NCBI GenBank assembly: GCA_963700775.1
Contig: CAVOYU010000006.1
Coordinates: 594,026 to 658,025 of the forward strand
DNA length: 64,000 bases
Direction of reading: 5' to 3'
Origin: Thermohalobaculum sp963700775
GTDB taxonomy: Bacteria > Pseudomonadota > Alphaproteobacteria > Rhodobacterales > Rhodobacteraceae
Made by a program: the position numbers and the translations under genes. Positions 54,385 to 63,886 of this stretch are shown here, piece after piece. The notes below the pieces were generated by a model. It saw only the letters and a program-made list of their open reading frames with translations. It had not been told where the DNA came from and did no database searches. Within the stretch, counting starts at the first letter, position 1. Each line of letters starts with the position of its first letter.

Positions 54385-55245
54385 ATGATGTCGGTCGGCC
54401 TAACATCGGTTTCGGACGCGGAAGCATCGCCTGCGTGGGCTGAAAACCTGTCCCGGGCGATCGACCGCGTTGATCGCGCAGACTGCCTGCGCCATCTCGT
54501 CGTCGCCATCTCGGCGCTGGTGGATTTCGATATGGCGATGTGCGTCGTCCACGAGTTGGGCGCAAGGCCGGTCCTGATCCACGACACCTTCAACGACGAG
54601 ACCGCGCGGCTCGGCTTGGCGAACTACCTGGAGAGCACCTATGTCCTGAACCCGGTCTACTCGGCGCACCGCAACGGCCTGCGTCAGGGCGTCTACCGCA
54701 TCGGCGAGCTGGCGCCGGATGCCTATCTCAGTTCCGAGCATTACCGCGCCTTCAAGATCAAGCGGATGGCCAGCGAGGAAATCGGCTATGTGACCGAGAA
54801 CTGGCCGGCCGGCATGGAGGAACTCGTACTGGCGGTCGATCTGCCGGCGGGACGCCTGGGCGAGATATCGCTCTCGCGTGCTGCCTCGCTGGGCGGTTTC
54901 GACCAAGGTGCAATCGGCATCCTTCGCAGCAATATATCGGTGATCGGATCAGTGTTCCGGCTGTTCTGGCGCCAGTCGCTCGCGCAGACGCCGGCGCCGC
55001 TGTCGGCAACCTCGGTCGAAGACCTGCTCGACCGGTTCGGCAAGAGCCGCTTGAGCCCGCGTGAGTGCGAGGTCGCCCAGCTGATCCTCAAGGGCCATTC
55101 GAGCCTGTCCATCGGGGCGCTTCTGGGCATCTCCGAGACCACCGTCAAGTCGCACCGCCAGAACCTCTATGCGAAGCTGGGCATCGGCTCGCAGTTCGAG
55201 CTGTTCGCGGAGTTCGTGAAGTCGCTGTCGCACTCGGCCGACTGA
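54385..55245 (+). CDS. LuxR-family transcriptional regulator
   Basis: 286 residues. The N-terminal half (about 20-200) has no clear signalling family but contains VAISALVDFDMAMCVVHELG, as in some GAF-like domains. C-terminal GerE HTH: SRLSPRECEVAQLILKGHSS, LSIGALLGISETTVKSHRQN, LYAKLGIGSQFELFAEFV. Lies between the class V enzyme and the polar amino-acid importer, so it probably controls them. Autoinducer binding is not indicated. Confidence 0.85.
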   Translation: MMSVGLTSVSDAEASPAWAENLSRAIDRVDRADCLRHLVVAISALVDFDMAMCVVHELGARPVLIHDTFNDETARLGLANYLESTYVLNPVYSAHRNGLRQGVYRIGELAPDAYLSSEHYRAFKIKRMASEEIGYVTENWPAGMEELVLAVDLPAGRLGEISLSRAASLGGFDQGAIGILRSNISVIGSVFRLFWRQSLAQTPAPLSATSVEDLLDRFGKSRLSPRECEVAQLILKGHSSLSIGALLGISETTVKSHRQNLYAKLGIGSQFELFAEFVKSLSHSAD

Positions 55246-55400
55246 CTGGACCTCCTCCTTTGGGGGGATGGTCACGCTGGCACCCGAGTCACGATAGTGA
55301 CGAAGGAACCGAGTCCCGAAACTTGCCGGGCGACGAATAATGCGCCCAATGTAACGCAGGGCGGGAGCGCTGGAACGAATGGGAACCAAGGGAGGAAGCC

Positions 55401-56207
55401 ATGAAACTCACGAAAACGATCGTCGCGGTCGCTTTGGCCGGGGCGTTTATGTTCTCGAGTGCAGCCCGGGCCGAGACATTCCGCGTCGGCATGGAATGCA
55501 CCTATGCCCCGTTCAACTTCAAGAACGCCGAAGGCGAACTCGTCGGCTACGATGTTGATGTGGCCAAAGGCGTTGCCCGTATCATCGGTGCCGATCTCGA
55601 GTTCGTTTGCCAGGAATGGGACGGAATGATCCCTGCGTTGCTGGCGAACAAGTTCGACCTGGTCATCGCATCGATGTCGATCACCGAGAAGCGGCTGGAG
55701 AAAATCGATTTTTCCAGCCCCTACCGGTTCTCCGTCGGCCAGCTCGTCGGATCGGACAAGATCGACACGAAGCTGTTCGATGACGCCGGCAATCCGATCC
55801 CGGAAAACTTCAAGGGCCTAAAGGTCGGTCTGGAACGCGCGACGACCTATTCCAGCTGGTTCGAGGAGGTCCTGCCGGATGCCGATGTGGTTCTGTATGA
55901 TAGCAACGAGGCGCTCTATCTCGACCTGAAGAACGGACGCACCGACGTCATCATGACCAACCCGATGAAGGCCCACCTCGCGTTCCTGTCGCAGGAAGAG
56001 GGATCCGGGTTCAAGCTGATCGGCCCGCCCGTAGACGAGGAAAAATACTTTGGCGTCGGTGTCGGCATAGGCCTTCGCAAGGACCAGCCTGACTTAAAGT
56101 CCCGCCTCGATGATGCGCTGAAGGAACTGATCAATTCGGGCGAGCTCGAATCCTATGCGCTCAAGTATTTCCCGTTCAAGCTGCACAAGGATGAATGGGG
56201 CCAGTAA
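55401..56207 (+). CDS. Periplasmic polar amino-acid-binding protein
   Basis: 268 residues, family 3 solute-binding protein. Signal VAVALAGAFMFSSAARA; then FRVGMECTYAPFNFKNAEGE, GYDVDVAKGVARIIG, MIPALLANKFDLVIASMSIT, IDFSSPYRFSVGQLVG, VGLERATTYSSWFEEV, KNGRTDVIMTNPMKAHLAF, ESYALKYFPF. Arg and Thr residues at the ligand site (ERATTYSSW) suggest a basic or polar amino acid such as lysine, arginine, ornithine or an opine. First gene of an ABC operon; a strong hairpin follows it. Confidence 0.9.
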   Translation: MKLTKTIVAVALAGAFMFSSAARAETFRVGMECTYAPFNFKNAEGELVGYDVDVAKGVARIIGADLEFVCQEWDGMIPALLANKFDLVIASMSITEKRLEKIDFSSPYRFSVGQLVGSDKIDTKLFDDAGNPIPENFKGLKVGLERATTYSSWFEEVLPDADVVLYDSNEALYLDLKNGRTDVIMTNPMKAHLAFLSQEEGSGFKLIGPPVDEEKYFGVGVGIGLRKDQPDLKSRLDDALKELINSGELESYALKYFPFKLHKDEWGQ

Positions 56208-56220
56208 CCTGCATGAGACT

Positions 56221-56255
56221 GCGAGGTGGCATTTTTGCTTTCGTTGCCACCTCGC
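56221..56255 (+). promoter_or_regulatory. Intercistronic 11-bp hairpin between binding-protein and permease genes
   Basis: GCGAGGTGGCA (56221-56231) pairs perfectly with TGCCACCTCGC (56245-56255) around a 13-base loop. Such structures after binding-protein genes stabilise the upstream mRNA and reduce readthrough, giving an excess of binding protein over permease. Confidence 0.7.
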
Positions 56256-56301
56256 TCACTATTTCCGCTGAGAACCCGGTGACAGGTCGCGGAGGGCGAC
56301 A

Positions 56302-56997
56302 TTGGAAGCTCTGGCCGGCTGGTGGGACGATTATGCCTGGGGCTCCCTGGTCGTCGCCAAGGTTTTTCTTACGTCGCTTGGCTTGATGGTTCTCTTCGGC
56401 CTGATCGGTGCTGGGGCCAAGCTTTCGGACAGCGTAATCGCGCAAAAGATCGCCGGGGCCTATACGGTGATCTTTCGCGGCACACCTGAGATCCTGGTGA
56501 TCCTGCTGCTCTACTACGGCTCGGCTATCGCACTGACATCAATCGCGCAAATATTCGACCCCGAGGTCAAGTTCATCGATGTTCCGCCATTCTGGTCCGG
56601 AACACTTGCGATTTCGATCATCGTCGGCTCGTACGCGACTGAAACCTTCCGCGGCGCCTTCCTGGGCGTCAGTCCCGGCAGTATCGAAGCTGCGCGCGCG
56701 CTCGGGATGTCGCCGCTTCAGACATTCATCTACATCCGTATTCCCGAAATGTGGCGCATCGCGCTGCCGCCCTTCGGCAACCACATGCTGTCGCTGATCA
56801 AGGATACGGCGCTGATCTCGGTCATCGGGCTGAATGAAACGCTGTTCGTTGCCAAACAGGCCATCGCCACCACCGGCGAGCCTTTCACGATGTACATCTT
56901 CGTCGGGCTTATCTATCTGGCCTTCTCGTCGATCATCACCCTCTCGGTGATGGGCCTCGAGAAGTTCGGCAGGCGCACCACGGAGGCGGCGCGATGA
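56302..56997 (+). CDS. Polar amino-acid ABC permease, first subunit
   Basis: 231 residues, TTG start (56302) supported by GGAGGGCGACA. About five helices; IFRGTPEILVILLLYYGSAI is the conserved HisMQ N-region, and GVSPGSIEAARALGMSPLQT ... RIPEMWRIALPP is the EAA loop. Overlaps the second permease by four bases. Confidence 0.92.
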   Translation: MEALAGWWDDYAWGSLVVAKVFLTSLGLMVLFGLIGAGAKLSDSVIAQKIAGAYTVIFRGTPEILVILLLYYGSAIALTSIAQIFDPEVKFIDVPPFWSGTLAISIIVGSYATETFRGAFLGVSPGSIEAARALGMSPLQTFIYIRIPEMWRIALPPFGNHMLSLIKDTALISVIGLNETLFVAKQAIATTGEPFTMYIFVGLIYLAFSSIITLSVMGLEKFGRRTTEAAR

Positions 56998-57689
56998 GCT
57001 TCGATGTTCATCTCATCGCCGAGAGCCTGCCGCTGATGCTGTCAGGCATCGGCGTCACCCTGAAGCTGCTGGTGATCTCCGCCTTACTAGGCCTGTTGCT
57101 GGCGATTGTCCTCCTGCTGATGCGGATCAGCGGCAGATGGTATCTAGACTGGCCCGCGCAGATTTACATCTACGTCTTCCGCGGCACGCCCATCCTGGTC
57201 CAGATCTTCATCGTCTACTACGGCTTTCCGCAGCTCGAATTCATCCGCGACAGCATCCTCTGGCCGATCCTGCGCGAGCCGACCGGCTGCGCAATCGTCG
57301 CGCTGTCCCTGAATACCGGTGCCTATGTCTCGGAAATCCTGCGTGGCGGGGTTCAGGGCGTTGCCAAGGGGCTACTGGAAGCGGGTTCGGCTCTGGGCAT
57401 GTCGGCCCGGCAGAAGTTCATCTACATCACCACGCCACTGGCCGTGCGGCTGGCATTGCCGGCCTACAGCAACGACGTGATCAGCCTGCTGAAATCAACG
57501 GCCCTGGCGAGCACGATCACCATCGCCGACATGACCGGGATCGCCCGCACGATCGTGGCGGAAACCTATGCGCCCTACGAGATATTCATCTCGATGGCGA
57601 TCATCTACATGGCATTCACCTGGGTGTTGCAGAGAACCTTCGGGCTGATCGAGGCCTACCTTAGCCGCTACGCGCAACGCGAGACATGA
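56994..57689 (+). CDS. Polar amino-acid ABC permease, second subunit
   Basis: 231 residues. YVFRGTPILVQIFIVYYGFP and GVAKGLLEAGSALGMSARQK (EAA loop) place it in the HisM/GlnP family; five or so helices. Pairs with the preceding permease. One base separates its stop from the ATPase gene. Confidence 0.92.
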   Translation: MSFDVHLIAESLPLMLSGIGVTLKLLVISALLGLLLAIVLLLMRISGRWYLDWPAQIYIYVFRGTPILVQIFIVYYGFPQLEFIRDSILWPILREPTGCAIVALSLNTGAYVSEILRGGVQGVAKGLLEAGSALGMSARQKFIYITTPLAVRLALPAYSNDVISLLKSTALASTITIADMTGIARTIVAETYAPYEIFISMAIIYMAFTWVLQRTFGLIEAYLSRYAQRET

Positions 57690-57690
57690 C

Positions 57691-58443
57691 ATGAGCGAGA
57701 CCGGCTCCGAACCGCTGATCCGGATGGAGAACGTCGACAAGTTCTTCGGCGACTTCCAGGCGCTGAAGAACATCAACCTGGAAGTCCGTAAGGGCGAGAG
57801 GATCGTCGTCTGCGGGCCCTCGGGGTCAGGCAAGTCGACCATGATCCGCTGCATCAACCGCCTGGAAGAGCACAGCGCCGGGAAGATCATCATCGACGGG
57901 ACGGAATTGACGGACAAGGTCAAGGACATCGATGCGGTCCGGCGCGAGGTCGGGATGGTGTTCCAGAGCTTCAACCTGTTCCCGCATATGACGATCGCCA
58001 GGAACCTGATGATCGCCCAGCAACTGGTGCGCAAGACCCCGAAGAACAAGGCGCGCGAGATCGCGATGCACTATCTCGCACGGGTCAAGATTCCCGAACA
58101 GGCCGACAAGTACCCTGCCCAGCTCTCCGGCGGTCAGCAGCAGCGGGTCGCAATTGCGCGCGCCCTATGCATGCAGCCCGAGATCATGCTGTTCGACGAG
58201 CCGACCTCGGCGCTGGACCCGGAAATGATCAGCGAGGTGCTGGACGTGATGATCGATCTGGCGAACGACGGCATGACCATGATCGTCGTGACCCACGAGA
58301 TGGGGTTTGCGCGCTCGGTCGCCGACAGGGTGATCTTCATGGACGCTGGCGAGATCGTCGAAGAGGCAACACCGACAGAGTTCTTCGAAAACCCGATGCA
58401 TGAGCGAACAAAGCTGTTTCTCAGCCAGATCCTCGCACATTGA
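57691..58443 (+). CDS. Polar amino-acid ABC transporter ATPase
   Basis: 250 residues. Walker A GPSGSGKST, Q-loop VFQSFNLFPHMT, signature LSGGQQQRVAIARAL, Walker B IMLFDEPTSALDPE, switch His in VVTHEMGFA, and the C-terminal NPMHERTKLFLSQIL of the GlnQ/HisP family. Last transport gene of the operon. Confidence 0.95.
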   Translation: MSETGSEPLIRMENVDKFFGDFQALKNINLEVRKGERIVVCGPSGSGKSTMIRCINRLEEHSAGKIIIDGTELTDKVKDIDAVRREVGMVFQSFNLFPHMTIARNLMIAQQLVRKTPKNKAREIAMHYLARVKIPEQADKYPAQLSGGQQQRVAIARALCMQPEIMLFDEPTSALDPEMISEVLDVMIDLANDGMTMIVVTHEMGFARSVADRVIFMDAGEIVEEATPTEFFENPMHERTKLFLSQILAH

Positions 58444-58455
58444 AGGCGCATAACC

Positions 58456-59241
58456 ATGACTCCCGATATCACTGATCGACTGACTTCGTTCGCCGAGCGG
58501 CTGGCCGATGAAAGCCGGGCCATGCTGCAGGACGCGGCCAGCAGGATGCCTGAGATCGATATAAAGAGCGATCTCAGCTACGTCACCGACGCCGACCGCA
58601 AAATCGAACAGCGCCTGCGCGAGATGATCGAGCGCCAGTTTCCCGATCATGGCATCATGGGCGAGGAGTTCGGATCGCGCGACCTCGATGCGGAATTCGT
58701 TTGGGTGCTGGACCCGATCGATGGGACCGCACCCTTCGTTGCCGGCATTCCGGTCTTCGGGACCCTTATCGGGGTCGCCCGCGGCCGCCGCCCCTGGATA
58801 GGTGTGATCGACCATCCGGCAACAGCGGATCGCTGGGTCGGCGTCGCGCGGGAACGCGCGAGCCTAAACGGGAAGCCGGCTAGAACGCGCGGCTGCGCCG
58901 AGCTGGCGCCTGCCCTGATGACAAATAGCAATCCGGATTTCTTCCACCAGACCGAACGCAGGGCCTTCGACGCCCTTCGGCAGAAGGTCCGCTACACTCA
59001 GTACGGTGGCAGTTGTTATGCCTACGGAGTGCTCGCCTCAGGCCGGACCGATCTCGCAATCGATGGCGGGCTGGATCCCGTAGATATCTTCGCCCCCGCC
59101 GCCGTGATCGAGGGCGCCGGCGGGGTCGTGACGGACTGGTCCGGCAAAGGCATCACGCTTGAATGGAAGGATCTCGTTCTCGCGGCAGGCGACCCAGTCT
59201 TGCACGCTAAGGCGCTTTCGGTGTTGTCAGAAACTGAATGA
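58456..59241 (+). CDS. Inositol-monophosphatase-family phosphatase (histidinol-phosphatase-like)
   Basis: 261 residues with IMPase motifs: DLSYVTDADRKIEQRLREMI, GIMGEEFGSRD, WVLDPIDGTAPFVAGIPVFG (metal Asp pair), GGSCYAYGVLASGRTDLAID, then LDPVDIFAPAAVIEGAGGVV. The C-terminal WD of the family is VD here but the metal Asp is kept. Typical substrates are inositol phosphate, histidinol phosphate or fructose bisphosphate. Twelve bases after the ABC operon, so co-transcribed. Confidence 0.88.
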   Translation: MTPDITDRLTSFAERLADESRAMLQDAASRMPEIDIKSDLSYVTDADRKIEQRLREMIERQFPDHGIMGEEFGSRDLDAEFVWVLDPIDGTAPFVAGIPVFGTLIGVARGRRPWIGVIDHPATADRWVGVARERASLNGKPARTRGCAELAPALMTNSNPDFFHQTERRAFDALRQKVRYTQYGGSCYAYGVLASGRTDLAIDGGLDPVDIFAPAAVIEGAGGVVTDWSGKGITLEWKDLVLAAGDPVLHAKALSVLSETE

Positions 59242-59897
59242 CCCAACCGGGCTCCGAATTTGAAGGCCGTTGCGCGGGAGAGCTAGCTGTGATCCGAATC
59301 TATGATGGCTAATTTTCGATCCGAGTCGAGTGTCGTTCTTGGGGCTGTTCGCGACGTAGGGGCTAGGTCGGCAGGCGGTCAACAGGACGCGCTCAGCAAA
59401 CGCCTCACGCAGGGCGCTGCCTCGACAAATACTTCAGGAAGTTGGGTGATCCAAGCGTGATAGAAGCCGATGACGGCGGTGGCGGTTTGATGGCTGATTA
59501 AGGATCTGGTGGCGGGCACCAAGCGATGTCCGCCGCTGGATCGATGGGCACCGGGCTTATCCCTCGTGAACCCTCAAGACGCTACCTGAGTTGGTTCGTC
59601 GACACGGCTCAGTCCTACACTTCCCGACGATGCGGTGGATCCGATTCCCTGGAGAGCGCTCCAGGTTGCCCACACTTAGGTCCGTTCGCCCAACTCTACA
59701 CAATGAAATCACGGTGCCGAAGCCGGTTCGGATGCAATTTGTCAATCCCGGAGGGAAATGGGTCAGCGCACCGGCGGAATAATCCCCGGTTGGTTGGGCC
59801 TGGCCCGCGCCTTGGCGGGCGTGCTCCCCATATAGCTGACGCACGACAAGGCGCACTGGCCGAAGGCCAGTCCGGAGTTGCATTCATGGTTGTGCAA
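59242..59897. other. Gap without recognisable gene
   Basis: 656 bases between the phosphatase gene and the IS21 element. A short minus-strand stretch near 59400-59520 translates as VPATRSLISHQTATAVIGF then YHAWITQLP, which looks protein-like but I cannot place it. Otherwise no gene, repeat or RNA is visible. Confidence 0.5.
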
Positions 59898-60693
59898 TCA
59901 GGCTTTGGCCTTGCGGCTGCTGGCGAGGCGGAAGCTCTCGCCGTTCATCTCGAGGATGTGGACGTGGTGGGTCAGCCGGTCGAGCAGCGCACCGGTGAGC
60001 CGCTCGGAACCGAACACCGAAGTCCATTCGTCGAACGGCAGATTGCTGGTGATGAGCGTGCTACCGCGTTCGTAGCGCTGGCTGAGCACCTCGAACAGCA
60101 GCTCAGCGCCGACGGCGGTGAACGGCACATAGCCGAGCTCGTCGAGGATCAGCAGCTTGACCGAGGCCAGCTGCTTCTGGAGGCTGCGCAGCCGCCGTTC
60201 GTCCCGGGCCTCCATGAGGTCATGCACCAACGCCGCCGCTGTGGTGAACGCCACGCTGCAGCCTTTCTGGCAGGCGGCAAGGCCGAGCGCGAGGGCGGCG
60301 TGGGTCTTGCCGGTGCCGCTCGGCCCCAGCGCGATGACATTGCGCGCGCTGCTCGATCCATTCCCCGCGCGCCAGTTCGAGCACCAGCGCCTTGTTCAGC
60401 GATGGCTGGGCGGCAAAATCGAAGGTGTCGAAGCTCTTGGTGTGCGGGAACCTGGCCATGCGGATCCGGCGCTCGACCATCCGGCGTTCGCGGTCGATCC
60501 GCTCAAGCTCGCATAGCCGCAGCAGATAGCGCGGATAATCGGCGCGGTCCTGCGCGGCCTCGAAGGCGACCTTCTCATACTCGCGCACGAAGGTCGGCAG
60601 CTTGAGCGCCTTGAGATGGTTGGCCAGCAATACCGCAGGCGGCACGCTGGTGGGCTGCTCCATGGCGGGCAGCGGCATAGAGGTCCCGGTCAT
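59898..60693 (-). CDS. istB: IS21 IstB helper ATPase, one frameshift
   Basis: The start at 60693 (MTGTSMPLPAMEQPT) follows GGGAG. The N-terminal half contains VLLANHLKALKLPTFVREYE and RMARFPHTKSFDTFDF, then the frame changes near 60350; the second half has LASVKLLILDELGYVPFTAV (Walker B), ERGSTLITSNLPFDEWTSVF and ALLDRLTHHVHILEMNG. The Walker A segment is read in a frame just after the break. IstB assembles on DNA and directs IstA to target sites. Confidence 0.85.
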
Positions 60694-60739
60694 GCCGATC
60701 TCCCGTTGCTGTGACATCCGTCTGGAAAGCAGACCCATA

Positions 60740-62205
60740 GGCACGCGGGTCCGTGCGCCCGACGTGCGCACGCGGCAGATGCGGATAAAACTGCAGATCA
60801 AGGCGTGGTGGTCGCCGTTCAAGCCGCGCCAGCACGATCATCTTGACCGCATCGAAGCTGATCGCCCCCAGCTCTAACGCCCGCGCCACCGCCCATTCCA
60901 CGAGAGACTGCTCGAACGGTTCGCAGCAGCCGCAGGACCTGGATGAACTCGCGCCGGCCTTCCTTGCCGCTGCGCGCCTCCATCAGCCTGCGGATCCGAT
61001 GCATCGGTTCTGCCAGCACCCAGCCATCGAGCGGCGCGGCCTGATCGAGCGCGCGCGACTTGTGCTCCAGCAGTGCCAGGTAATGGAGCGGGTTGGCGAT
61101 GAAGTCCTCGCGTTGATAGCTGCGCCGATGCACCGCAATCTGTTCCCCCCGGCAGACAATCACGACCCGGTCGACATAGCCTTTGATCACCACCTCCTGG
61201 TGGGCATAGGCCGTCGGCACCGAGTAATCATTGGTGCGATAGCGGACCAGCGACATCGACGAGGCCCGCCCCGTCACCACATGGCACGGATCGAACGACA
61301 CTGCGGGCAGCGCCATGAACGCTGCCAGATCGGCCTGCATCCGCTCGCCGATGCTCTGACTGTGCCCGCGCAGCACCGCCTGTTGGCGGGTAAGCATTGC
61401 TCGAGGAAGCCGCGTTCATCGCATCGAAGCTCTCGGCCACTGGCATCGGCACCATGAAGTGGCGCCGCACATAGCCAACAAGCCCTTCAACCTTGCCCTT
61501 GTCGTTCCCCTTGCCGGGGCGACCGAACTTGTCCTCAAACAGATAATGGCTCTGCAGGGTCGAGAACATACGGCTGCGTGTCCGCTTCCCGTCGCCCAGG
61601 ATCTGCGCCACCGCCAGCTTGGTGTTATCGTACAGAATCGACAGCGGAATGCCGCCGAAGAACGCGAACGCCGCGACATGGCCCTCGCAGAACGCCTCGG
61701 CCACCTCGGCGGGATAGGCCTTGAAGAACGGCGCATCACTGTGCGGCAAATCCATGCAGAAATAATGGAACCGCGTCAGCTTGCCGTCGATGATCCCGTC
61801 CGCCTCGCCAAAGTCCACCTGCGCATGGCCCGGCTTGTGGCTCAGGGGCACGAACACCTCGCGGCTGCGCCGCCTGGCACCCGCCACATAGTCACGGACA
61901 ATCGTTATGCCGCCGGTGAAGCCGTGTTCATCGCGCAGCCGCTCGAATATCCGTGACCCGGTATGCCGCTGCTTCTTCAGCACACCCCTATCCTCTTCAA
62001 GGATCCGGTCTATGACCGGGATGAACGGATCGAGCTTCGGCCGGACCGGCGGACCCTGCCTACGGTATCCCGGCGGCACCGCGTGCTTCAGCATCTTCGC
62101 CACCGTCTTGCGGTCGACCCCGAACAGACGCGCCGCCGCGCTCTTGCTCATCCCCTCAACATGGCACGCTCGGCGCACCCGGCTATACAGATCCACGGAA
62201 TACAT
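60740..62205 (-). CDS. istA: IS21 IstA transposase, at least two frameshifts
   Basis: Starts MYSVDLYSRVRRACHVEGMS with an HTH (KSAAARLFGVDRKTVAKML). The DDE-type core has HAQVDFGEADG, SILYDNTKLAV and KGKVEGLVGYVRRHF. Frame changes occur near 61390-61400 and 60905. The later parts are YSVPTAYAHQEVVIKGYVDR and ALELGAISFDAVKMIVLARL, and the end near 60740 (VGRTDPRAY) is again in another frame. The DDE residues are all readable, so the breaks may be sequencing errors. Confidence 0.82.
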
Positions 62206-62456
62206 CTCCCCGCCCTCAGCTCGTTCGCCTCGGGCGTAAAGGTGCGGAATTTTGCTCCGCGACGGCTAGACTATCCAACCGATTCCGCTGTCCAGTTTGT
62301 CTCCGGGGTTCTCAAGAAGGGCGTCATTTGAACTCTACGCGGCTCCCGTCGGTTTGCCGGCGTGCCAGATCACTCGGAATTCTGGTTCTGTGGTGACATA
62401 GTGGTGACACAAATCTCTTTGAAATTCCGGATAATCCGATAAGCATTTGAAATCAT

Positions 62457-62503
62457 TGGTGCCGGTTGAGGAACTCCAACCCCCGACCCCCTGATTACAA
62501 ATC
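62457..62503 (-). other. 3' half of tRNA-Thr(TGT), probable integration (att) site
   Basis: Read on the minus strand: GATTTGTAATCAGG (anticodon stem-loop with TGT), GGGTCGGGGGTTGGAGTTCC (variable and T-arm, with changes from the usual GTTCGAATCC) and a CAACCGGCACCA 3' end including CCA. No D-arm or 5' half precedes it, so it is a fragment. Many tyrosine integrases recombine at tRNA 3' halves; the integrase gene starts 172 bases away. It fits a duplicated end of a genomic island. Confidence 0.7.
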
Positions 62504-62618
62504 TTGAATTTCGGCGACACACCAATCTTCACCAAACTGCATGGCGTATCATACGACATTGAAAAACAGCGCACTATCTATCATCTTGCTACACAGAGCC
62601 ACGTCCAATTGCGCCTTC

Positions 62619-62660
62619 GGTGGTACCGGTGTGGTACCTAGAGGTGGCGCCCGGTACCAC
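62619..62660. promoter_or_regulatory. GGTACC repeats upstream of the integrase
   Basis: Two direct GTGGTACC-type copies (about 62620-62638) and one inverted GGTACCAC (62653-62660) lie 15-55 bases before the integrase ATG. They may be recombinase arm sites or an autoregulatory operator. Confidence 0.4.
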
Positions 62661-62674
62661 GGGAGGGAAGCAGG

Positions 62675-63886
62675 ATGACAGCGGTCAAGATCACGAAGCG
62701 GACGGTTGACGCAGCTGAACCGGGTGAGCGCGAATATGCCATCTGGGACTTCGAGATTTCGGGCTTTGGGTTGCGCGTCTATCCTAGCGGTCGCAAGGTC
62801 TACTGCCTCAAATACAGGGTTGGCGGCGGGCGCAACGGTACCGTTCGCAAGCCGACCATCGGCACACATGGAGCGATCACGCCAGATCAAGCGCGGGAGA
62901 TCGCGAAGGACTGGTCGTCCGAAATCCGCCGTGGTGGCGATCCCAGCGCGACGCGGGCGGCGTCGCGCAACGCTCCATTGATGGCCGGTCTCCTCGAACG
63001 CTACCTCGAAGACCACGCGCGCCCGCACAAGAAGGCGTCCAGCATCAAGGACGATGAAGGGTTGATCCGGCAGATGCTGCGACCGGTCTTTGGCCACCGC
63101 AAGGTCGCCGAGGTCACGCGGGCGGATGTGGACGCCTTCCACAAGAGCCTAAAGGGCAAGCCCTATCGAGCCAATCGCGCGCTGGCGCTGTTGTCCAAGG
63201 CGTTCAACCTGGCAGAAGTATGGGGTTGGCGTCCGGATGGGTCGAACCCCTGCCGCCGCCATGTGAGGAAATACCGCGAGGAGAGGCGTGAGCGTTTTCT
63301 GTCGCAACAAGAGCTGGCACGCCTCGGTGCGGCGCTGGCATCGGCGGAGCGGGGCGAACTGCTGTCGCAGCGTGGCGCACCAATCTCACCCTACGCGGTG
63401 GCGGCGATCCGGCTCCTGATTTTTACGGGCGCCCGGCGTGGGGAAATTCTCAGGCTACGCTGGGAACATGTGAGCTTGGAGGCAGGGAGGTTGGAACTGC
63501 CGGACTCGAAGACCGGCGCAAAGTTCGTGTATCTGCCGCCTGCCGCAATCCAACTCTTGCAAAAAATTCTTCCTGTTGAAGGCAATCCCTTTGTGATCGT
63601 CGGCGGCAAGCCGGGCGCCCCGCTGGTGAACCTAAAGGAACCATGGAATGTGATCCGTGTGGCAGCGGGCTTGGACGATCTGCGCATCCATGATCTGCGC
63701 CACTCGTTCGCGTCCGTGGGCGCGGCTGGCGGAATGTCTCTGCTAATCATTGGCGCCCTGCTCGGCCACCGCGAGACAGCGACTACGGCGCGCTATGCAC
63801 ATCTGTCGGGTGATCCGCTAAGGTCGGCCGCGACGGCGATTGGAACGAAGATCGCGGATGCGTTGAATGCGAATGCACAGCACTAA
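62675..63886 (+). CDS. Tyrosine site-specific integrase, phage/island P4-like type
   Basis: 403 residues with an N-terminal DUF4102-type domain (KITKRTVDAAEPGEREYAIW), a SAM-like core-binding domain (about 105-185), and the catalytic domain: R254 in TGARRGEIL, K279 in DSKTG, H339 and R342 in HDLRHSFAS, H365 in LLGHRE, Y374 in TTARYAHL. All catalytic residues are present, so it should be active. Next to the tRNA-Thr fragment, it most likely opens an island extending to the right. Confidence 0.93.
   Translation: MTAVKITKRTVDAAEPGEREYAIWDFEISGFGLRVYPSGRKVYCLKYRVGGGRNGTVRKPTIGTHGAITPDQAREIAKDWSSEIRRGGDPSATRAASRNAPLMAGLLERYLEDHARPHKKASSIKDDEGLIRQMLRPVFGHRKVAEVTRADVDAFHKSLKGKPYRANRALALLSKAFNLAEVWGWRPDGSNPCRRHVRKYREERRERFLSQQELARLGAALASAERGELLSQRGAPISPYAVAAIRLLIFTGARRGEILRLRWEHVSLEAGRLELPDSKTGAKFVYLPPAAIQLLQKILPVEGNPFVIVGGKPGAPLVNLKEPWNVIRVAAGLDDLRIHDLRHSFASVGAAGGMSLLIIGALLGHRETATTARYAHLSGDPLRSAATAIGTKIADALNANAQH

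Larger units (their letters stand above)
59898..62205 (-). mobile_element. IS21-family insertion sequence, istA and istB both frameshifted
   Basis: Contains istA followed by istB on the minus strand, spanning about 2.3 kb from start of istA to end of istB. I could not find convincing terminal repeats outside the genes. It lies between the chromosomal ABC operon and the integrase/attachment site, probably a later insertion near the island border. Confidence 0.85.

Noticed and set aside
62457..62503. Intact tRNA gene
   Set aside because: Only the anticodon to CCA half is present; no D-arm or 5' acceptor strand.
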